A DNA stretch of 64,000 nt, taken from Streptomyces alanosinicus (GTDB lineage Bacteria; Actinomycetota; Actinomycetes; Streptomycetales; Streptomycetaceae). Location: NCBI RefSeq assembly GCF_014650595.1, contig NZ_BMVG01000039.1, forward strand, positions 1 to 64,000, read 5' to 3'. The notes under the pieces are model-generated. The model saw only the letters and a program-made list of their open reading frames with translations. It did not search any database and had not been told where the DNA came from. Below are positions 24,955 through 33,062 of this stretch, piece after piece (within the stretch, counting starts at the first letter, position 1; every line of letters starts with the position of its first letter). Made by a program: the position numbers and the translations under genes.

Positions 24955-25127
24955 CGCTGCCTCCCGCTGTCCCAGACCCGCTCGCGTCGGCCGCACCCCG
25001 TGGGCGAAGCCCGGTTCATCCCCTCCTCATGCCCAAATTGTGACCGGGTTGCCCGACTTCAGCCACCACGGCCTCCCAACCTGTGGACAACTCACGCACA
25101 ACCCTCGGAAGACACACGAACACAATC

Positions 25128-25157
25128 ACACATAACAGTCATATGTGTACCTAGTCT
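25128..25157. promoter_or_regulatory. Inverted repeat near a putative promoter
   Basis: ACACATA (25128-25134) and TATGTGT (25142-25148) form a perfect 7-bp inverted repeat with a 7-nt spacer. Three bases further a -10-like TAGTCT occurs (25152-25157) reading towards the plus-strand gene at 25236. This could be an operator for glpD or for the sugar dehydrogenase gene. The regulator is unknown. Confidence 0.4.
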
Positions 25158-25235
25158 GACAGGGCACTCGCGCACGACCTGTCGACAGCGGTTGCGCACC
25201 TGTCCCGCTTCGGCTACTGGAAGGACGGCCCACGC

Positions 25236-26444
25236 ATGCCCGCAGACCTCGCCGTCATCGGACTCGGCTCCTACGGCTTGCCGCTCGCCCAGGCCGCCGT
25301 CGCCGCACGCATCCCCACCGTCGGTTTCGCCACCGGCCCGGAGGAGGGCTCGCTGAGCCCTGCCGAGCTGCGCCGGATGCACCAGGCCGGTTTCCGGCCC
25401 GGCACCGACCCGGCCGAGCTCGGCCGGGTGCGCACCGCGGTGATCTGCGCGTCGACCCCGCGCGGCACCGACGGCGCACTGGACCTCGGCGAGGTGGAGA
25501 CGGCGGCCCGCGCGCTGGCCGAGCGGCTGCGCCCGCACACCACGGTCATCCTGGAGTCGCCGGTGCTGCCCGGCACGACAGAGACGTTCCTGCGGCCGCT
25601 GCTGGAGGAGGGCTCCGGGCTGCGCGCCGGCCGCGACTTCCACCTCGCCTACTCCCCGAGCCGGGTCGACCCCGGCAGCCGCGGCCACTCCCCCGCCAGC
25701 ATCCCCAAGGTCATCGGCGGTCTCACCCCCGCCTGCACCGAGTCGGCCGCCGCCTTCTACAGCCGGCTCACCGACAAGGTGGTGCGCGCGCGTGGGCTGC
25801 GCGAGGCGGAGACGGTGCAGCTGCTGGAGACCAACTTCCGGCATGTGAACATCGCGCTCGTCAACGAGATGGCCGTGCTCTGTCATGAGCTGGGTGTCGA
25901 CCTGTGGGACGTCATCCGGTGCGCGGAGACCAAACCCTTCGGCTTCCAGGCCTTCCGGCCGGGGCCGGGCGTCGGCGGGCACGGTGTCCCGCAGGACCTG
26001 ACCGGCCACGCCACCCGCACCCTGCGGATGGTGGAGCTGGCCCAGCAGGTCAACCACCGCATGCCGCGCTATGTCGTCCAGCGGGCCGCCACGCTCCTGA
26101 ACGAGCACGGCAAGTCCGCCCGCGCCGCGCGCGTGCTGCTGCTCGGCGTCACCTACAAGCCCGACATCGCCGATCAGCAGGGCACCCCGGCCCAGGAGAT
26201 CGCGATCCGGCTGATGGAGCTGGGCGCGTCGGTGAGCTACCACGACCCGCACGTGGCCTTCTGGAACGTCCTGGAGCGCCCGGTGCCGCGCGCGGACGCG
26301 CTCTACGACGCCGCGGCCGACGCGGACCTGACGATCCTGCTCCAGAACCACCGGACGTACGACCTGCAGGCCCTGTCGGTGAAGGCCCAACTGCTGCTGG
26401 ACACCCGCGGAACCACCCCGATGGGCTCGGCGCACCGGCTCTGA
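25236..26444 (+). CDS. Nucleotide-sugar dehydrogenase homologue, degenerate active site
   Basis: A 402-residue member of the UDP-glucose/GDP-mannose/UDP-ManNAc dehydrogenase family. The NAD-binding N-terminus (LAVIGLGSYGLPLA), the central NIALVNEMA region and the C-terminal VLLLGVTYKPDIADQQGTPA domain are present. The active site is not normal. The nucleophile motif, normally GGHCxPxD, reads GGHGVPQD, so the catalytic Cys is Gly; the KLLENTF segment reads QLLETNF, losing the catalytic Lys and Asn; and the usual SPER reads SPSR. It therefore may bind a nucleotide sugar without oxidising it, or do other chemistry. Monocistronic, followed by a hairpin terminator. Confidence 0.85.
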   Translation: MPADLAVIGLGSYGLPLAQAAVAARIPTVGFATGPEEGSLSPAELRRMHQAGFRPGTDPAELGRVRTAVICASTPRGTDGALDLGEVETAARALAERLRPHTTVILESPVLPGTTETFLRPLLEEGSGLRAGRDFHLAYSPSRVDPGSRGHSPASIPKVIGGLTPACTESAAAFYSRLTDKVVRARGLREAETVQLLETNFRHVNIALVNEMAVLCHELGVDLWDVIRCAETKPFGFQAFRPGPGVGGHGVPQDLTGHATRTLRMVELAQQVNHRMPRYVVQRAATLLNEHGKSARAARVLLLGVTYKPDIADQQGTPAQEIAIRLMELGASVSYHDPHVAFWNVLERPVPRADALYDAAADADLTILLQNHRTYDLQALSVKAQLLLDTRGTTPMGSAHRL

Positions 26445-26462
26445 GCCCGGTCACGAACGGAA

Positions 26463-26494
26463 AACAGCCGGGAGCGTTGTCACCCCCGGCTGTT
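26463..26494 (+). terminator. Terminator after the sugar dehydrogenase homologue
   Basis: A 10-bp perfect stem, AACAGCCGGG paired with CCCGGCTGTT, followed by AATCTCCC, 18 bp after the stop codon. Confidence 0.75.
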
Positions 26495-26593
26495 AATCTC
26501 CCCCGGACTCACCGAACGCGCCGCACGCGCGCGTGTACGGGGGTCTTCCGTTTCTGTTCTTCAGTCATGCTCTTTTTCGGGGGGATTTCTGTC

Positions 26594-27199
26594 ATGAGCC
26601 AGTCAGCTCCATCTCCGCAGCAGCCGCCGTCCGGTCCGGTAGGCGGCAACCCGTACGCCGGGCAGGGCCCGGCCGGCGCGCCGTACCCGCCGCAGCAGGG
26701 CGCCGTCAGCGGCCAGCCCGGCGCGTTCCCCGGCCAGCCCGGCGCGTTCCCCGGCCAGCCGGGCGCCTTCGCCCCGCCGGCGCCGGCCGCGCCCGCCCGG
26801 AACAACCTCGTCCTCGGTGTGGTCGCCGCGGTCGTCGCCGCCATGGCCGCCGCCGCGCTCTACGGCCTCGTCATCGGCGCCACCAAGCACGAGATCGGCT
26901 ACGCGGCCGTCGGCGTCGGCTTCGTCGTCGGTCTCGCGGCCGGCAAGGCGGGCGGCCGCAACCCGGTCCTCCCGATCGCCGCCGTCGTCCTGGCCCTGGC
27001 CGCCGTCTACCTCGGCCAGCTCGTGGGCGAGGCCATGATCGGCGCCAAGGAGAGCGGCCTGGACTTCTCCGACGTCTTCTTCAACCACTTCGACCTGGTC
27101 CAGAAGGCCTGGAAGGAGGAGGCCGACCCGCTGACGTTCCTCTTCTTCGCCATCGCCGGGTTCGCCGCGTTCTCCGCCACCAAGAAGGCCGCCGCCTGA
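26594..27199 (+). CDS. Small membrane protein with GQPGAFP repeats
   Basis: A 201-residue protein of unknown function. The N-terminus is cytoplasmic and rich in Pro/Gly/Gln, with almost three copies of a 7-residue unit GQPGAFP encoded by 21-bp DNA repeats. Four hydrophobic helices follow (NLVLGVVAAVVAAMAAAALYGLVIGA, YAAVGVGFVVGLAAGKAG, LPIAAVVLALAAVYLGQL, and PLTFLFFAIAGFAAFSA). The PQQPPSGPVGGNPYAGQGP start is typical of many actinobacterial membrane proteins with disordered tails. The ATG at 26594 follows a GGGGGGAT stretch about 9 nt upstream. I do not recognise a function. Confidence 0.8.
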   Translation: MSQSAPSPQQPPSGPVGGNPYAGQGPAGAPYPPQQGAVSGQPGAFPGQPGAFPGQPGAFAPPAPAAPARNNLVLGVVAAVVAAMAAAALYGLVIGATKHEIGYAAVGVGFVVGLAAGKAGGRNPVLPIAAVVLALAAVYLGQLVGEAMIGAKESGLDFSDVFFNHFDLVQKAWKEEADPLTFLFFAIAGFAAFSATKKAAA

Positions 27200-27217
27200 C
27201 CCCGTCCCACAAGCGGC

Positions 27218-27250
27218 AGGGCCCGGTCACCTTCTCGGTGACCGGGCCCT
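27218..27250. terminator. Bidirectional terminator hairpin
   Basis: A 14-bp perfect stem, AGGGCCCGGTCACC paired with GGTGACCGGGCCCT, loop TTCTC. It lies between the convergent membrane-protein gene and the guaB-like gene and can serve both. Confidence 0.8.
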
Positions 27251-27277
27251 TCGCGTCCTACTGCCGGCGGAGACGCG

Positions 27278-28402
27278 TCAGCGGCGGTGCTGGCTGTCCG
27301 CGACCGTCACCTCGACCCGCTGGAACTCCTTCAGCTCGCTGTAGCCGGTCGTGGCCATCGCGCGGCGCAGGGCACCGAAGAAGTTCATCGAGCCGTCGGG
27401 GGTGTGGGACGGGCCGGTGAGGACCTCCTCGATGGTGCCCACCGTGCCGAGGTCGACCTTCTTGCCGCGGGGCAGCTCCTCGTTGACCGCCTCCATGCCC
27501 CAGTGGTGGCCCCTGCCGGGCGCGTCCGTGGCACGGGCCAGCGGGGAGCCCATCATCACGGCGTCGGCGCCGCAGGCGATCGCCTTGGGCAGGTCGCCGG
27601 ACCAGCCGACACCGCCGTCCGCGATCACGTGCACATACCGGCCGCCGGACTCGTCCATGTAGTCACGGCGGGCCGCGGCCACGTCGGCGACGGCCGTGGC
27701 CATCGGGACCTGGATGCCCAGCACGTTGCGCGTGGTGTGGGCGGCGCCGCCGCCGAAGCCCACGAGCACACCCGCGGCGCCCGTGCGCATCAGGTGCAGG
27801 GCCGCGGTGTACGTGGCGCAGCCGCCGACGATCACCGGGACGTCCAGCTCGTAGATGAACTGCTTCAGGTTCAGCGGCTCGTGCGAGGACGAGACGTGCT
27901 CCGCCGAGACCGTCGTACCGCGGATGACGAAGATGTCCACACCCGCGTCCACGACCGCCTTGGAGAACTGGGCGGTGCGCTGCGGGGAGAGCGCGGCCGC
28001 CGTGACCACGCCGGAGTCGCGCACCTCCTTGATGCGGGCGCCGATCAGCTCCTCCTTGATCGGCGCGGCGTACACCTCCTGGAGGCGGCGGGTCGCCTGC
28101 TCGGCGGGCAGCTCGGCGATCTCGTCGAGCAGCGGCTGCGGGTCCTCGTACCTCGTCCACAGGCCTTCGAGGTTGAGCACCCCGAGGCCGCCCAGCTCAC
28201 CGATGCGGATCGCGGTGGCCGGGGAGACGACCGAGTCCATGGGTGCGGCCAGGAAGGGCAGCTCGAAGCGGTAGGCGTCGATCTGCCAGGCGATCGAGAC
28301 CTCCTTCGGGTCCCGCGTACGGCGGCTGGGGACGACGGCGATGTCGTCGAAGGCGTACGCCCTGCGGCCGCGCTTGCCGCGCCCGATCTCGATCTCAGTC
28401 AC
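27278..28402 (-). CDS. IMP dehydrogenase-related protein, GuaB3 type
   Basis: A 374-residue paralogue of IMP dehydrogenase without CBS domains, the GuaB3 family common in actinobacteria. The TIM-barrel core is intact, with YAFDDIAVVPSRR near the start and ADGGVGWSGDLPKAIACGADAVMMGSPLA later. In the active-site loop where IMP dehydrogenase has GSICTTR, this protein has GAAHTTRN, so the catalytic cysteine is missing. The mycobacterial counterpart is, as far as I recall, inactive as IMPDH. A regulatory or different GMP-related role is therefore likelier. Located just downstream of guaB, with 126 bp and a hairpin between. Confidence 0.9.
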   Translation of the reverse strand: MTEIEIGRGKRGRRAYAFDDIAVVPSRRTRDPKEVSIAWQIDAYRFELPFLAAPMDSVVSPATAIRIGELGGLGVLNLEGLWTRYEDPQPLLDEIAELPAEQATRRLQEVYAAPIKEELIGARIKEVRDSGVVTAAALSPQRTAQFSKAVVDAGVDIFVIRGTTVSAEHVSSSHEPLNLKQFIYELDVPVIVGGCATYTAALHLMRTGAAGVLVGFGGGAAHTTRNVLGIQVPMATAVADVAAARRDYMDESGGRYVHVIADGGVGWSGDLPKAIACGADAVMMGSPLARATDAPGRGHHWGMEAVNEELPRGKKVDLGTVGTIEEVLTGPSHTPDGSMNFFGALRRAMATTGYSELKEFQRVEVTVADSQHRR

Positions 28403-28460
28403 GTCTTGGCCTTTCCCTGATGCGTTTCAGCGTCTCCCAGTATCGCCGACGGGTACGACA

Positions 28461-28491
28461 ACGGCGGCCCCGGAGGTTCCGGAGCCGCCGT
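28461..28491 (-). terminator. Terminator downstream of guaB
   Basis: A hairpin of about 13 bp built from ACGGCGGC and CCGGA paired with TCCGG and GCCGCCGT, with a single mismatch, located 37 bp past the guaB stop. It separates guaB from the guaB3-like gene. Confidence 0.65.
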
Positions 28492-28528
28492 CGGTCATGC
28501 CTGAACGGGCTTCACGCGCGCGTGCACG

Positions 28529-30037
28529 TCACTTCTTGCTGCTGTAGTTGGGCGCCTCGACCGTCATCTGGATGTCGTGCGGGTGGCTCTCCTTCAGACC
28601 CGCCGAGGTGATCCGCACGAAGCGGCCGTTCGCCTGGAGCTCGGGGACCGTGCTGCCGCCGACGTAGAACATCGACTGGCGCAGACCGCCGACCAGCTGG
28701 TGCACGACGGAGGCGAGCGGGCCGCGGTAGGGCACCTGGCCCTCGATGCCCTCGGGGATCAGCTGCTCGTCGGAGGCGACGCCCTCCTGGAAGTAGCGGT
28801 CCTTGGAGAACGACTTGCGGTCGCCGCGGGTCTGCATCGCGGCGAGCGAGCCCATGCCGCGGTACGACTTGAACTGCTTGCCGTTGATGAACAGCAGCTC
28901 GCCCGGGGACTCCTCGCAGCCCGCGAGCAGCGAGCCGAGCATCACCGTGTCGGCGCCCGCGACCAGGGCCTTGGCGATGTCGCCGGAGTACTGCAGACCG
29001 CCGTCGCCGATGACCGGGACGCCGGCCTCCTTGGCGGCGAGCGCGGCCTCGTAGATCGCGGTGACCTGCGGGACGCCGACGCCGGCGACCACGCGCGTGG
29101 TGCAGATGGAGCCGGGGCCCACGCCGACCTTGATGCCGTCGGCACCCGCGTCGACCAGGGCCTGGGCGCCGTCGCGCGTGGCCACGTTGCCGCCGATGAC
29201 GTCGACGCCGGAGGAGTTCGACTTGATCTTGGCGATCATGTCGCCGACCAGGCGGGAGTGGCCGTGCGCGGTGTCCACGACGATGAAGTCGGCGCCGGCC
29301 TCGATCAGGGCCTGGGCGCGCTCGAAGGCGTCACCGGCCACGCCGACCGCCGCGCCGACCAGGAGGCGGCCGTCGGCGTCCTTGGCGGCGTTCGGGTACT
29401 GCTCCGCCTTGACGAAGTCCTTGACGGTGATGAGGCCCTTGAGGACACCCTTGTCGTCGACGAGCGGCAGCTTCTCGATCTTGTGCTTGCGCAGCAGCTC
29501 CATGGCATCCGGACCGGAGATGCCGACCTTGCCGGTGACCAGCGGCATCGGGGTCATCACCTCGTGCACCCGGCGGCTGCGGTCGCTCTCGAAGGCCATG
29601 TCACGGTTGGTGACGATGCCGAGGAGCTTCTTGTCGCCGTCGGTCACCGGGACGCCGCTGATGCGGAACCTGGCGCACAGCGCGTCGGCCTCCGCGAGCG
29701 TGGCCTCCGGGTGGATGGTGATGGGGTCGGTGACCATGCCGGACTCGGAGCGCTTCACCAGATCGACCTGGTTGGCCTGGTCCTCGATGGAGAGGTTGCG
29801 GTGCAGCACGCCGACGCCGCCCTGGCGGGCCATCGCGATCGCCATGCGGGACTCGGTCACCTTGTCCATGGCGGCGGACAGCAGCGGGATGTTGACCCGC
29901 ACGTTCTTGGAGACGTACGAGGCGGTGTCGATCTCGTCGGGTGCCATGTCCGACGCGCCCGGCAGCAGCAGCACGTCGTCGTAGGTCAGCCCGAGTGTCG
30001 CGAATTTACCGGGCACTCCGTCGACGTTGGCAGTCAT
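28529..30037 (-). CDS. guaB: Inosine-5'-monophosphate dehydrogenase
   Basis: A 502-residue IMP dehydrogenase that oxidises IMP to XMP with NAD, the step before GuaA in GMP synthesis. LTYDDVLLLPGAS opens the barrel, and two CBS domains are inserted at about residues 95-210. The catalytic loop GVGPGSICTTRVVAGVG is intact, and GADTVMLGSLLAG and the flap region with GMGSLAAMQTRG follow. Length and domain order are those of a standard GuaB. The next gene upstream is the ShbA-type sigma factor, about 160 bp away. Confidence 0.97.
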   Translation of the reverse strand: MTANVDGVPGKFATLGLTYDDVLLLPGASDMAPDEIDTASYVSKNVRVNIPLLSAAMDKVTESRMAIAMARQGGVGVLHRNLSIEDQANQVDLVKRSESGMVTDPITIHPEATLAEADALCARFRISGVPVTDGDKKLLGIVTNRDMAFESDRSRRVHEVMTPMPLVTGKVGISGPDAMELLRKHKIEKLPLVDDKGVLKGLITVKDFVKAEQYPNAAKDADGRLLVGAAVGVAGDAFERAQALIEAGADFIVVDTAHGHSRLVGDMIAKIKSNSSGVDVIGGNVATRDGAQALVDAGADGIKVGVGPGSICTTRVVAGVGVPQVTAIYEAALAAKEAGVPVIGDGGLQYSGDIAKALVAGADTVMLGSLLAGCEESPGELLFINGKQFKSYRGMGSLAAMQTRGDRKSFSKDRYFQEGVASDEQLIPEGIEGQVPYRGPLASVVHQLVGGLRQSMFYVGGSTVPELQANGRFVRITSAGLKESHPHDIQMTVEAPNYSSKK

Positions 30038-30200
30038 GACACCTTCCCCAAATGGCCTTGATCGGTGCGGATGTCCATGCTAACGGGAAGCATCGCTAGC
30101 AAATTCCACGGTAGGGGCTTGCTTCAGGCTTCGTATGTTCGTACGGAAACGGGGACGCGCCTGTTCAGCGAAGGAGCTACCAGGGGTCCGCACACGGGGG

Positions 30201-30878
30201 TTACTGTTCGGCGAGCGCCCTGAGGCGGCTCAGTGCCCGGTGCTGGGCCACGCGGACCGCGCCGGGTGACATTCCCAACATCTGCCCCGTCTCCTCCGCG
30301 GTCAAGCCCACGGCGATACGCAGCAGGAGCAGTTCGCGCTGGTTCTCGGGGAGGTTGGCGAGAAGCTTCTTCGCCCACGCGGCGTCGCTGTTGAGCAGGG
30401 CGCGCTCCTCGGGGCCGAGGGAGTCGTCCGGGCGCTCGGGCATCTCGTCGGACGGCACCGCCGTGGATCCGGGGTGACGCATCGCGGCGCGCTGCAGGTC
30501 GGCCACCTTGTGGGAGGCGATGGCGAAGACGAACGCCTCGAAGGGGCGCCCGGTGTCCCGGTACCGGGGCAGGGCGAGGAGGACGGCCACACAGACCTCC
30601 TGGGCCAGGTCCTCCACGAAGTGGCGTGCGTCGCCGGGCAGCCGGGACAGCCGGGTGCGGCAGTAGCGCAGCGCCAGCGGGTGGACATGGGCGAGCAGAT
30701 CGTGCGTGGCCTGCTCGTCCCCGTCGACAGCGCGATGCACGAGCGCACCGATCGCCCCCTGGGCCGTGCCCGCCTCGTCCTCGCGCATCGGTCCATCGTG
30801 CCTTGCGGCCGTCCGGTCCGTCGCATCGTGCTCGTGGTTATGCACCGAAGCGTTATGAGCAGGCGCGCCGGCACTCAT
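30201..30878 (-). CDS. shbA: ECF sigma factor, ShbA/SigD type
   Basis: About 225 residues. Sigma region 2 (HRAVDGDEQATHDLLAHVHPLALRYCRTRL, then HFVEDLAQEVCVAVLLAL and FVFAIASHKVADLQR) and region 4 (LLANLPENQRELLLLRIAVGLTAEETGQ, then GAVRVAQHRALSRL) are both complete. Sequence and position beside bldM and whiD match ShbA of S. griseus, which drives transcription of the principal sigma gene hrdB; I assign the symbol on that basis. No anti-sigma gene is adjacent. I start it at the ATG at 30878 (MSAGAPAHN), with GGAGG 9 nt upstream; the frame is also open to 30929. Confidence 0.85.
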   Translation of the reverse strand: MSAGAPAHNASVHNHEHDATDRTAARHDGPMREDEAGTAQGAIGALVHRAVDGDEQATHDLLAHVHPLALRYCRTRLSRLPGDARHFVEDLAQEVCVAVLLALPRYRDTGRPFEAFVFAIASHKVADLQRAAMRHPGSTAVPSDEMPERPDDSLGPEERALLNSDAAWAKKLLANLPENQRELLLLRIAVGLTAEETGQMLGMSPGAVRVAQHRALSRLRALAEQ

Positions 30879-31310
30879 CCCCTGCGCCCTCCCCTTCACC
30901 TCGACCGACTCGTCCCCGAGAGACTCCACACCTCAAGGATGCGGCATCGGCGGCGAAACGAGCATCGCCCATCCGGCGGGCCGCCTTGCGCCGCGCCCGC
31001 CGAAGCGTCCGACCGGGTCGTACGCCGGGGGCGCGAACAGCCGTCCCGCATACGGCCCGACGCCCGCCGCACGGCGCCGACCACGGGTGTTCGGCAAGTG
31101 GATCTCCGTGCACGCGCGCGAGCGGTCCCCCGGCCGCCGGTCTGCCGCGGCGCCGGACGAGTGTGACGGGGTCCACCCCTCGTAGCCCCGTCACGACCGC
31201 GCCCAGGGGCATCCGGAGCTTCCGAGGCATGCCACCGGCATCCGCCCCCGGGAACGACGAGAACGCACCACGCGCGCGACCGTCCCCCCGGCATCCCGAC
31301 CGGGACACGA

Positions 31311-31359
31311 CACCACGACACCGGCACCACGACGCAGCACCACGACACCGGCACCACGG
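31311..31359. repeat. 27-bp direct repeat, two copies
   Basis: The string CACCACGACACCGGCACCAC starts at 31311 and again at 31338. Next to it lie two further tandem-repeat arrays. Confidence 0.8.
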
Positions 31360-31362
31360 CAC

Positions 31363-31490
31363 GGCGCTACGACGCCCGGCCCGACTCGCGGCGGTGGCGC
31401 TACGACGCCCGGCCCGACTCGTCGCGGTGGCGCTACGGCACCCGGCCCGACTCGTCGCGGTGACGCTACGGCACCCGGCCCCAGGGGACG
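31363..31490. repeat. 33-bp tandem repeat, about four copies
   Basis: Units begin with GGCGCTACG or GACGCTACG at 31363, 31396, 31429 and 31462, exactly 33 bp apart. Each contains CCCGGCCCGACTCG. The period is a multiple of three, so any reading frame through it is preserved. Confidence 0.9.
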
Positions 31491-31512
31491 CGGGCGGCCG
31501 CACGGCGAGGGA

Positions 31513-31665
31513 CGCGCACGACCGCGTCGCAACCCGCCACGCACAAGACCGCGTAGCACCGGACCGCGCGTACGACCGCGTCACACCCCACCACGCACAC
31601 GATCGTGTCGCACCGGACCACGCGCACGACCACATCGCACCCGATCGCAGGCACGACCAGGGCGC
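31513..31665. repeat. 27-bp imperfect tandem repeat, about six copies
   Basis: The marker GACCGCGTC or a close variant starts at 31520, 31547, 31574, 31601, 31628 and 31655, always 27 bp apart. On the plus strand one frame gives a 9-residue repeat of the type AHDRVAPDH. The minus strand gives SCAWSGATR. Confidence 0.88.
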
Positions 31666-32070
31666 GCGGATGCCGGGCGCGCCGACGCGCCTGCGGAGCC
31701 GCAGGGCACCTCGCCCACCGGGTCGTACACCCGCGTCGCCCACCACGCCTACGGCCGACGCACGCCGACACACCGGCGCGGCCGGTCGGCACGCTGCTGG
31801 AGCCGCGAGGCGCGCTCGTCCGGCCCGCACACCTCGGGCCCCGCAGGAATCACTCGTCCGGCCCCGGAGCAGCCCGGCGTCATGCCGTAAGCGGGTCCTG
31901 GGCCCGGCCGGTGGACGGCACGAGTGCCCCGCAGCGCATGCCGGGACCGCTGCCGTGGGTGTTTCGGGCGCCGAAAGGGCGCCCGGCTGCTGCCAGGGGA
32001 GGCGGACACCCACCCGGCGGGGGTGCCCGATGGCGGTCGGCCTCGCCTGCCCCGAAGGGCCGCGCACCGC

Positions 32071-32682
32071 CTACCGAACCAGTCCCCAGCGGAAGCCGAG
32101 CGCCACCGCGTGGGCCCGGTCCGAGGCGCCGAGCTTCTTGAACAGCCGTCGCGCGTGCGTCTTGACGGTGTCCTCGGAGAGGAACAGCTCGCGGCCGATC
32201 TCGGCGTTGGAGCGACCGTGGCTCATGCCCTCCAGGACCTGGATCTCGCGCGCGGTGAGCGTGGGCGCGGCGCCCATCTCGGCCGAGCGCAGCCGGCGCG
32301 GGGCCAGCCGCCAGGTCGGGTCGGCGAGGGCCTGTGTCACCGTGGCGCGCAGCTCCGCGCGCGAGGCGTCCTTGTGCAGATAGCCCCGGGCGCCGGCGGC
32401 GACCGCGAGAGCCACGCCGTCGAGGTCCTCGGCGACCGTGAGCATGATGATGCGCGCGCCGGGGTCGGCGGAGAGCAGCCGCCGCACGGTCTCCACACCG
32501 CCCAGGCCGGGCATGCGCACATCCATCAGGATGAGGTCGGAGCGGTCGGCGCCCCAGCGGCGGAGGACTTCCTCGCCGTTGGCCGCCGTCGTCACGCGCT
32601 CGACGCCGGGCACGGTCGCTACCGCGCGGCGGAGCGCCTCTCGGGCAAGCGGGGAGTCGTCGCAGACGAGGACGGATGTCAT
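32071..32682 (-). CDS. bldM: BldM, NarL/FixJ-type developmental response regulator
   Basis: A 203-residue two-domain regulator needed for aerial growth and sporulation in Streptomyces. The receiver domain (1-115) has DD at 8-9, the phospho-acceptor-like LMDVRMPG aspartate and a KDAS loop; in known BldM the aspartate is not a normal phosphorylation site. The LuxR-type helix-turn-helix is at the C-terminus (LTAREIQVLEGMSHGRSNAEIG, then SEDTVKTHARRLFKKLGA). From published work BldM acts as a homodimer or as a heterodimer with WhiI. The ATG at 32682 has GGAGGG 6 nt upstream. An exact sigma-BldN promoter lies at 32807-32834. Confidence 0.96.
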   Translation of the reverse strand: MTSVLVCDDSPLAREALRRAVATVPGVERVTTAANGEEVLRRWGADRSDLILMDVRMPGLGGVETVRRLLSADPGARIIMLTVAEDLDGVALAVAAGARGYLHKDASRAELRATVTQALADPTWRLAPRRLRSAEMGAAPTLTAREIQVLEGMSHGRSNAEIGRELFLSEDTVKTHARRLFKKLGASDRAHAVALGFRWGLVR

Positions 32683-33062
32683 GACCGCCCTCCGCAGCTG
32701 ATGCGCGTCACCTTGAGCCTCCAGGCTGGTACGGAATCGTCACCTGTGCGGTCGACCGTCTCGGACGCCTGCCCGAGCGCTTGTGTTTTCAACCGCCTCC
32801 GCACTCTCAACGACGGTCACTCGAAAGAGTTACGGGGCTACATGCCGTCTTCGGCACTCTACGTGAGGGTCTCGACACGGTGCAGACATGGCCAACAGAC
32901 CCTCAACTTTTCATCACAACTATGCCCCATTTGGACGCTTTTCTTCCCGTTTTGTGGTGTCCGAGGCTAGATTGCCAATGAGTCATATTTTCATCTCCTT
33001 AGACCGGAGATGTACGGTCGATGGCACCGTATCCGCTCAGAACGGCTACAAGGGGTCACGTA
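32683..33062. promoter_or_regulatory. Divergent bldM-whiD control region
   Basis: A 380-bp non-coding interval between the two developmental regulators. It holds the sigma-BldN promoter of bldM. Its right part (32880-33000) is unusually AT-rich for this genome. Promoter elements for whiD must lie between about 32900 and 33050, but I cannot assign one firmly. Confidence 0.7.
32807..32834 (-). promoter_or_regulatory. Sigma-BldN promoter of bldM
   Basis: On the minus strand the -35 CGTAAC (32829-32834) and -10 CGTTGA (32807-32812) are separated by exactly 16 bp. This equals the published bldMp1 sigma-BldN recognition sequence. Transcription would start near 32800, leaving a leader of about 115 nt before bldM. 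Confidence 0.85.

Larger units (their letters stand above)
30879..32070. other. Repeat-rich 1.2-kb interval with no convincing gene
   Basis: Long open frames run through on both strands, but none resembles a known protein. Their predicted products are just Arg/Ala/Ser- or His/Asp-rich readings of the tandem repeats (27-bp and 33-bp families at 31311-31665). The interval separates the sigma gene from bldM. It may carry the upstream control region of the sigma gene (30879-31250). Confidence 0.6.

Noticed and set aside
27278..30037. guaB and guaB-like gene as one gene split by a frameshift
   Set aside because: Each has a complete barrel, its own start and a terminator between; they are paralogues.
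31311..31665. CRISPR array
   Set aside because: The repeats are adjacent with no unique spacers and vary in sequence.
30853..32067. Large frame (404 codons) on the minus strand in the repeat island
   Set aside because: Product is a repeat-driven Ser/Cys/Trp/Arg-rich string with no ribosome site or family likeness. The competing plus-strand frame is equally poor.
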